Of a stretch of 12,830 nucleotides of DNA, positions 7,979 through 12,830 are shown piece after piece (positions within the stretch are counted from its first letter, which is position 1; the number at the start of each line of letters is the position of its first letter). The stretch is taken from assembly GCA_022825185.1 (NCBI GenBank), contig JAJDYK010000223.1, positions 1-12,830 of the forward strand, read 5' to 3'. Origin of the DNA: Candidatus Latescibacterota bacterium. Its GTDB lineage: Bacteria; Latescibacterota; UBA2968; UBA8231. A program made the translations under genes and the position numbers. A model generated the notes under the pieces. That model was not told the DNA's origin. It saw only the letters and a list, made by a program, of their open reading frames with translations, and ran no database searches.

Positions 7979-9114
7979 AAATCACCGCCATCAAACTCTC
8001 CGTTTTTGAGCTTCCAGCCACCACCCCCCTCTTCGATCTAGAGCAAGTTCCCTACGGCCATCGCACCCGCTGGCAGACCCGTAGCCACCTCCGCGCCGAA
8101 GCCCCCATCCACGTGTTGCACGTGCTGACCGACGAAGGCTTGGAGGGCATCTGCACGGTCGGCGACGCCCGCTACCAGACCATGCGCCGCGAGGAGTTGG
8201 AAGCCCTGCGCATCATGGCCATCGGCCAAGACCCGCTCGACCGCGAGCAGCTCGACGACAAGCTGCGCTGGGCTACCCGCTCGCTGTTTTCGCGTCCGGG
8301 ATGGCATGGAGCTTTTGACAATTGCCTCTGGGACATCGCCGGGCAAGCTGCCAGCCTTCCAGTCTGCGCCCTAATCGGTCGGACCCGCCCGCGCTGCCGG
8401 GCCTATTACAACTTCTCCTCCGGCAGCCTCGACGCCGCCATAGAAGGGGCAGACCAAGCGCTCGCCGCGGGCTTTGTAGCGCTCAAAGACCACTGGTCCG
8501 GCCCTCCCGACACCAACATCGCGTGGTCGCGCACCATCCGCGATCACGTCGGCCCGGACATCGACCTGTTACACGACGCGGCTGGCAGCCCCTACACCCT
8601 GCGCGAAGCCCTGCGCGTTGGTCGCGCGCTGGAGGAGCTCAACTACGGCTGGTTTGAAGAGGCCATTTCCGACCGCGATCTCCAAGGCTTACAAACGCTG
8701 TGCGCCGAACTCGACATACCCGTCATGGCCCTTGAAACTCTGATGCACGACTACGAACTCTGCGCCGCTTGGGTTCGCGCCGAGGCCACGGACCTCATCC
8801 GCGCCAACGCCCGCCACGGCACCACAGCCACCCTCAAACTCGCCGCAATGGCTGCCGCCCACCGCACCACCATCGAACTCAACGGTCCGGGCGGCCTTTT
8901 TGGCCTAGTCCACGCCCACCTAGTCTGCGCCCTGCAAAACACCACGTACTACGAGTATTTCCCCGGCGGCAGCCGCGACGAAATCGGCCGCGAAATCGGC
9001 TTGCTCAATCCCCCGCTTCCCGTCGATGGACACATCGCGCCGCCGACCGGCCCCGGCTGGGGAGCCGAGTGGGACCGGGCCTATTTCGCCAAAAAAAGCG
9101 TGGCCGAGTGGTAA
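7975..9114 (+). CDS. Enolase-superfamily enzyme (mandelate racemase/muconate lactonizing type)
   Basis: A 379-aa two-domain enzyme: a capping domain to about residue 140, then a modified TIM barrel. Mg ligands fit Asp201 (LLHDAAGSPY), Glu228 (YGWFEEAI) and Glu254 (MALETLMHD). The beta-2 catalytic motif, KxK in mandelate racemase, reads Lys171-Asp-His173 here. At the beta-7 end, where a His of the His-Asp dyad would be expected, the sequence is IELNGPGG (300-307). Such enzymes abstract the alpha-proton of a carboxylate and act as dehydratases, racemases or lyases on sugar acids and related compounds; the substrate is unknown. The GTG start overlaps the stop of the upstream ORF (GTGA) and gives the typical MKITAIKLSV opening. 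AGGAG at 7956-7960 is rather distant, so coupling to upstream translation is likely. Confidence 0.9.
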   Translation: MKITAIKLSVFELPATTPLFDLEQVPYGHRTRWQTRSHLRAEAPIHVLHVLTDEGLEGICTVGDARYQTMRREELEALRIMAIGQDPLDREQLDDKLRWATRSLFSRPGWHGAFDNCLWDIAGQAASLPVCALIGRTRPRCRAYYNFSSGSLDAAIEGADQALAAGFVALKDHWSGPPDTNIAWSRTIRDHVGPDIDLLHDAAGSPYTLREALRVGRALEELNYGWFEEAISDRDLQGLQTLCAELDIPVMALETLMHDYELCAAWVRAEATDLIRANARHGTTATLKLAAMAAAHRTTIELNGPGGLFGLVHAHLVCALQNTTYYEYFPGGSRDEIGREIGLLNPPLPVDGHIAPPTGPGWGAEWDRAYFAKKSVAEW

Positions 9115-9260
9115 GCCGCCAGCGGTTGAAGAGCGATGCCGCGTTAGCTAAGTTACGGAGCAGCCATTCCTGTCATGCTGAGCGGAGTGTAACGGAGTCG
9201 AAGCATCCCATACCTAAAACTCTCATGAGTAGAGTAGCATCACTCAGGAAGTAACCCACC
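9115..9260. other. Intergenic spacer between enolase and oxygenase genes
   Basis: This 146-bp gap is the only sizeable break in the rightward cluster. It contains the repeat-like element at 9167-9209 and, near its end, AGGAAG (9246-9251) 9 nt before the GTG of the oxygenase. I see no stem with a T-tract that would work as an intrinsic terminator, so readthrough from the enolase is possible. An internal promoter is also possible but not identifiable. Confidence 0.5.
9167..9209. repeat. Short interspersed repeat-like element
   Basis: The core runs from GTCATGCTGAGC (starting 9172) to CGAAGCATCCC. It is bounded by ATGCT (9175-9179) and AGCAT (9202-9206), a 5-bp inverted repeat, and holds two direct copies of CGGAGT (9183-9188 and 9193-9198) separated by GTAA. 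A related TTACGGAG lies just upstream at 9153. From general knowledge, GTCATGCTGAGC...CGAAGCAT-type sequences are dispersed intergenic repeats in many environmental bacterial genomes. Only one copy is in this window, so repeat status rests on that resemblance. Confidence 0.5.
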
Positions 9261-9971
9261 GTGAACCTCAACGCCGCCCAAGTGCAGTCCTACCGCGCCC
9301 AAGGCTACCTCGTCGTGCCGGAGATATTCGCGCCCGACCACACTGACACCATGATCGGCCACTACATGAAACTGCGCGCCCAAGGTCCTCACCCAGGCGA
9401 CAGCGGCGGTACCGACGACCAGCCCGACGACCCCAACCACGCCTATCCGCGCATGATCAATATGCACGACTGGGATCCCGCCAGCGCCACTTGGGCCACC
9501 CGCCCCGATTTGCTCGCCGCGGTCGAACAACTCATCGACGACGAGCCCGTCCTGCGCCAGACCATGCTCTACTTCAAGCCGCCCGGCGGCCGCGGTCAGG
9601 GTCTGCACCAAGACGAGCAGTACATCACCATCAACCCCCTAATCGGCCTGTGGATCGCCCTCGATCCGTCCGATGCTACCGTGGGCCAAATGGTCGTCGT
9701 CCCCGGCTCACACGGCCAACTCCGGCCCGTTGAAAAAGCCGACACTCGCGTTTCTTTTACCCGTGCTCAGAGCCAGCTACCTCCCGAGGCCGCAATCATC
9801 GGCCTCGACATGGCCCCGGGCGACGGCCTCTTCTTCGACGGCAAAACCATCCACGGCTCCTATCCCAACCAGACCACTGATCGCTGGCGGCGCAGTTTCA
9901 TCTGCCACTACATCGGCAAACGCGCCGAACACTTCGAGCCGCCCGAGGGCTTTCACGTGGGGCACGTGTGA
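9261..9971 (+). CDS. Phytanoyl-CoA dioxygenase (PhyH) family oxygenase, first copy
   Basis: A 236-aa cytosolic protein with the double-stranded beta-helix signature of Fe(II)/2-oxoglutarate oxygenases. The facial triad is His116-x-Asp118 (GLHQDEQYI) and His198 (KTIHGSYPN), with Arg208 or Arg210 in DRWRRSF as the likely 2-oxoglutarate anchor. The PGSH (148-151) and APGDGLFFDG segments are family-typical. It should hydroxylate or oxidatively modify a small organic substrate with O2 and 2-oxoglutarate; the substrate is unknown. The GTG start is supported by AGGAAG 9 nt upstream. A second PhyH-family gene follows after 9 bp, so the two are almost certainly co-transcribed. Confidence 0.91.
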   Translation: MNLNAAQVQSYRAQGYLVVPEIFAPDHTDTMIGHYMKLRAQGPHPGDSGGTDDQPDDPNHAYPRMINMHDWDPASATWATRPDLLAAVEQLIDDEPVLRQTMLYFKPPGGRGQGLHQDEQYITINPLIGLWIALDPSDATVGQMVVVPGSHGQLRPVEKADTRVSFTRAQSQLPPEAAIIGLDMAPGDGLFFDGKTIHGSYPNQTTDRWRRSFICHYIGKRAEHFEPPEGFHVGHV

Positions 9972-9980
9972 GACAACGCC

Positions 9981-10790
9981 ATGGCCTTCGCTTTTTCCGA
10001 CCAGCACATCGACGAGTACCGCACTCAGGGCTACACGGTCTTCCGCCAACTCCTGCCTCCTTCCCTCGTCGCCGATCTACGCCGCGTCTGCGCCGAGGCG
10101 CGAGACTTAGCCCGCCAACAGCGCGGCCCCCAAGCCCAGCGTTTGCAGCCAATGGCCGACTTCCCGCTCGACCAACAGCCCTTTATCGACTATGTAGAAC
10201 TCCCCGCGCTCAACGACGCACTCCACCGCCTGCTCGCGCCGGATTTTCGCGTTGGCGGGCCGCAGGTCATGGGCGTGCTCTTTGAACCGGCCGAGTTGCC
10301 GTGGTGTACCCACTGGCACCGCGACTGGCGCGACAATATGCCCGGCTTGGAGCTAGCGCGCTGGGACGAGCATTTTGCCGACGACCGCTACTTCAACCAA
10401 GTCAACTGCGCCCTGTACGCCGACTCGTGCACCTGGGTCGTCCCCGGCAGCCACCTGCGCCGCGACCTGCCGTGCGAAGCAGCGCGCTTTCCCGAGCGCC
10501 CCATCGCCAAGCCCGATCTCGAAGGACAATCCGCTACCGAACGCGAGTGGACCTGCCTCAGCTACGTACAGAGTATGCCCGGTGCCCGGCAACTCTTCCT
10601 CGACGCCGGCGACTTCTGCCTCTACCGCAACACGCTATGGCACATCGGCAATTATGTGCCCTACGCCAAAAGGGCGACCCTGCACGACGCCGTAGATACC
10701 GACGAATTTGCAGCGTGGCGCGACGAGACCGTGCACATAGTCCAGGAGCGGCGGGCGGCGGGACACGGCATGGAGAATCCCAATGGCTAA
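9981..10790 (+). CDS. PhyH-family oxygenase, second copy
   Basis: A 269-aa relative of the preceding gene product, sharing the fold but little sequence. The Fe(II) triad is His113-x-Asp115 (THWHRDWRD) and His221 (TLWHIGNY), with Arg231 as candidate 2-oxoglutarate ligand; VVPGSHLR (153-160) and LDAGDFCLYRN are typical PhyH elements. Its active-site surroundings are rich in Trp, Tyr and Arg, unlike the first copy, which suggests a different substrate or successive step. The ribosome-binding site before the ATG is weak, consistent with coupling to the gene 9 bp upstream. Its last 8 nt overlap the start of the SUI1 gene. Confidence 0.89.
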   Translation: MAFAFSDQHIDEYRTQGYTVFRQLLPPSLVADLRRVCAEARDLARQQRGPQAQRLQPMADFPLDQQPFIDYVELPALNDALHRLLAPDFRVGGPQVMGVLFEPAELPWCTHWHRDWRDNMPGLELARWDEHFADDRYFNQVNCALYADSCTWVVPGSHLRRDLPCEAARFPERPIAKPDLEGQSATEREWTCLSYVQSMPGARQLFLDAGDFCLYRNTLWHIGNYVPYAKRATLHDAVDTDEFAAWRDETVHIVQERRAAGHGMENPNG

Positions 10791-11106
10791 AAACAGCCGC
10801 CTCGTGTATTCCTCTGATACCGGCCGCGTACAGCAGCCGAAAAAGCAAGCCGCCGCTCCCACCGGCGACGGCATCGCCCACGTGCGCCGCGAGAAAAAGG
10901 GACGTGGCGGCAAGACTGTCACCACCATCTCGGGCCTGCGGCTGTCCGCAGCCGAACTAAAGACCCTCGCTTCCGAACTCAAGCGCAAATGCGGCAGCGG
11001 CGGATCGGTCGTCGATCGCGTGATAGAAATTCAGGGGGACAAAGCGGATGTTGTGCTCGCCGAGCTAGCCAAGCGCGGCTATCAGGCCAAGCGCGCCGGC
11101 GGCTGA
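10783..11106 (+). CDS. yciH: SUI1/YciH-family translation initiation factor
   Basis: A 107-aa protein with a basic, flexible N-terminal tail (residues 1-40) and an SUI1/eIF1-like domain. The diagnostic elements are GGKTVTTISGL (42-52), KRKCGSGGSV (67-76) and IQGD (83-86), which is the normal bacterial YciH architecture and length. Bacterial members are thought to influence start-codon and initiator-tRNA selection on the 30S subunit. The ATG lies inside the end of the PhyH gene (ATGGCTAA overlap) with GGAG 7 nt upstream. Why a translation factor shares a transcript with two oxygenases is unclear; it may simply be a passenger. Its stop directly abuts the stop of the convergent TonB gene. Confidence 0.93.
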   Translation: MAKNSRLVYSSDTGRVQQPKKQAAAPTGDGIAHVRREKKGRGGKTVTTISGLRLSAAELKTLASELKRKCGSGGSVVDRVIEIQGDKADVVLAELAKRGYQAKRAGG

Positions 11107-11715
11107 TTACTCCAGTTCAAATACAAACGGCAGGCTGACCCACACGGGGACGGGGCGGTCGTTTTGCACAGCCGGCGAGAACTCCCAAGCCTTGGCGGCC
11201 TGCGCCACCGCGTGCTGGAAAACCTGCGGCCCCTCGATGCGGTCAATGTGCTCGACCCGCCCCTCTCGCCCCACCAACACCCGCGCAAAGACCCTGCCCT
11301 CCACCAGTGCTTTCCGCGCACTGTCGGGATAGACCGGCAGAACTTTCCTAAGCACTTTCGGCGGCTGCTCCACCATCCACAACTCCGCAGCCTCCACTTC
11401 CTCCTCCAAAGGGAACTCGGTCACCACTACGGGCGGCGGCAGTTTATGCTCGCGCACGGGTCGCGTCCGCACGTATGCCACCGGCTCGACGCGCTGGACC
11501 GGTGGCGGCGGCAAGGGCAGCCGCATCTCGGTCGCAGGAACGAGTTCCAACTCAATGATCACAGGCCGCGGCACGGGCCTTCTCGCATCGAACGCAATCT
11601 GCGGATCAATCGCCACCACCGCAGCCAGCAACAGGACCACCAACCCCACCGAAGCCCACAGATCCCTCGCATAGGTGCGCTTGAGATCTGCGTCTTTGCT
11701 CTTCAGCCGGATCAT
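11107..11715 (-). CDS. TonB-family energy transducer
   Basis: A 202-aa protein built like a compact TonB: a short cytoplasmic basic N-terminus, one membrane anchor (about residues 20-37), a proline-rich periplasmic linker (about 47-95, with PLPPPPV and KLPPPV), an acidic patch near 104-111, and a C-terminal TonB domain (about 126-202) starting PVYPDSARKALVEGRV. TonB carries proton-motive energy from ExbB/ExbD to outer-membrane receptors; neither partner is visible. The linker is short for spanning a full periplasm, so a TonB paralogue with a specialised receptor is possible. The ATG has GAGG 5 nt upstream and follows the metal-permease stop by 13 bp, suggesting a metal-uptake operon. Confidence 0.87.
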   Translation of the reverse strand: MIRLKSKDADLKRTYARDLWASVGLVVLLLAAVVAIDPQIAFDARRPVPRPVIIELELVPATEMRLPLPPPPVQRVEPVAYVRTRPVREHKLPPPVVVTEFPLEEEVEAAELWMVEQPPKVLRKVLPVYPDSARKALVEGRVFARVLVGREGRVEHIDRIEGPQVFQHAVAQAAKAWEFSPAVQNDRPVPVWVSLPFVFELE

Positions 11716-11728
11716 GCTGGCCTCGGCG

Positions 11729-12830
11729 TCAATTAGAGGGCGGAATTTGCTTGCCTTGCGGATCCTGTTCGTCGCTGATTTGCGCGTCCAACTCGGCAGC
11801 TAGCTCGCCGCCGATAAAGTGCTCAAGCGCGTCGGCTGGGTCGTGTACGTGGTCTGCGGGCAGGCCCAGATGGCTCATATAGGTCTCCCAAAGCCGGTGA
11901 TGGCGCAACAGGCGCAGCGCGGCTTGTTGGCCCTTGGCAGACAATTCGACCACGCCATTGGCCTGCACCAGCAGTTGCCGCCGCCGCAGACCGCCAAACG
12001 CTAGCTGCGCCAGCGGACTCCAAACGGCCGCAGTTGCTACCAATTCGGCGGGCCGCAGCCCAGCGCGCTCGACCTCCTTCTCCTCGCGCCGCACCAGCGC
12101 CAGCAGCATGTGATCTTGCGCCACTTGCAGCGACAGCCGCACGCGCTGATAAATCCGCGCCAGCACACCCTGATTGGGCGAAAAAAGCAGAGAAAAGAGA
12201 AATATCCCACCGATGACCACCACCATAGCGCCAGCGATCGAGCTATTCCAGAAGCTGGCCAAAAAGTAACCCGCCACAGCCGAGACGATCCCAAAGAACA
12301 CGGCCAATCCCAGTACCGCGATGAGCCGGTCACTCCACAGGTACGCGGCTGCCCCAGGCACAATCAGCATGGCCACGACCAAAATCGCGCCCACGGACTC
12401 AAACGACGCTACCGTCGTCAGCGCGACCAAACCCATCAAGAGATAGTGCATCAGCGTGGCGTTGATCCCCACCGACATGGCTAAGGCCGGATCAAACGCG
12501 GAAATTTTGAATTCCTTGTACAAGAGCGCGATCACCGTCAGGTTAATCGCCAGCATCGCGCCCAATATCCACACCGGCCGCGGCCCCAGCGATTGATCGC
12601 CCCACAGCAGCAGGTCCCAAGGGGTATAGGCGATCTCGCCGTAGAGCACGCACTCCTGATCGAGATCCACTTGACCGGCGTACGCGGTGATGATCACCAC
12701 GCCCAGCGCGAAAAGCGCGGTAAACACAATGCCGATGGCCGCGTCCTCTTGCACGCGCCACCGCCGGTGAAATGCCTCGACCAACAGCGCGGTTAGCAAG
12801 CCGAAGGCGGCTGCGCCCAAAAACATCGGC
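11729..12830 (-). CDS. ABC-3 metal permease fused to a DtxR/MntR-like domain, 5' end cut by window edge
   Basis: Visible are 365 residues from a Met at 12826, but the frame stays open to the edge and the first transmembrane helix is missing, so about 60-70 N-terminal residues are probably outside. Residues 1-216 are a multi-helix TroC/ZnuB/YtgC-type permease for Mn, Zn or Fe (QVDLDQECVLYGEIAYTPWD; ESVGAILVVAMLIVPGAAAY). Residues about 235-300 resemble a winged helix, and RHHRLWE (308-314) to ALEHFIGGEL follows the DtxR metal-binding and dimer domain. Using the numbering from that Met, DtxR ligand positions are filled by His310, Glu314, His328, Asp332, Glu335 and His336. An analogous permease-repressor fusion is known in Chlamydia (YtgCR). 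The TonB gene follows 13 bp later. Confidence 0.9.
   Translation of the reverse strand, partial: PMFLGAAAFGLLTALLVEAFHRRWRVQEDAAIGIVFTALFALGVVIITAYAGQVDLDQECVLYGEIAYTPWDLLLWGDQSLGPRPVWILGAMLAINLTVIALLYKEFKISAFDPALAMSVGINATLMHYLLMGLVALTTVASFESVGAILVVAMLIVPGAAAYLWSDRLIAVLGLAVFFGIVSAVAGYFLASFWNSSIAGAMVVVIGGIFLFSLLFSPNQGVLARIYQRVRLSLQVAQDHMLLALVRREEKEVERAGLRPAELVATAAVWSPLAQLAFGGLRRRQLLVQANGVVELSAKGQQAALRLLRHHRLWETYMSHLGLPADHVHDPADALEHFIGGELAAELDAQISDEQDPQGKQIPPSN

Noticed and set aside
9972..9980. Promoter between the two PhyH genes
   Set aside because: Nine bp is too short for a promoter and the arrangement fits a single transcript.

Overview
The window is a GC-rich, gene-dense stretch of bacterial chromosome with no rRNA, tRNA, CRISPR array or insertion sequence that I can see. 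A TonB-type energy transducer implies a Gram-negative envelope. The mix of phytanoyl-CoA-dioxygenase-like oxygenases, an enolase-superfamily enzyme, a xylose-isomerase-like TIM barrel and a metal permease fused to a DtxR-type repressor resembles environmental lineages such as Latescibacterota, Poribacteria, Planctomycetota or relatives. That placement is a weak inference, because no phylogenetic marker is present.

Layout. From 1 to 6128 everything is on the minus strand. In reading order it holds a sugar-phosphate isomerase/epimerase-like protein (6128-5310), a divergent Nramp-family membrane transporter (5223-3886), and a very large restriction-modification protein that starts at 3870 and is still open at the left edge after 1290 codons. 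The last carries a PD-ExK nuclease motif, methyltransferase motif I and an NPPW motif in one chain. A 114-bp divergent intergenic region separates this block from a class I fructose-1,6-bisphosphatase (6243-7280, plus). That gene converges on an ArsI/CadI-type VOC protein (7729-7310, minus).

From 7790 to 11106 is a tight plus-strand cluster. It contains a 62-aa remnant of a HigA-like regulator without its helix-turn-helix half, an enolase-superfamily (MR/MLE) enzyme coupled to it by a 4-nt overlap, two consecutive but dissimilar PhyH-family Fe(II)/2-oxoglutarate oxygenases, and an SUI1/YciH translation factor that overlaps the second oxygenase by 8 nt. The enolase and the two oxygenases could act in one small-molecule catabolic or tailoring pathway; the substrate cannot be read from sequence. 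A short interspersed-repeat-like element lies between the enolase and the first oxygenase.

The right end (12830-11107, minus) is a metal-uptake unit. An ABC-3 (TroC/ZnuB-type) permease carries a C-terminal DtxR/MntR-like domain that keeps a complete metal-ligand set, and a TonB protein follows 13 bp later. The permease gene is cut by the right edge of the window. The most notable items are this permease-repressor fusion, the Nramp-like protein without the usual metal-binding motifs, the headless regulator coupled to the enolase, and the low-GC patch in the likely target-recognition part of the restriction-modification gene.
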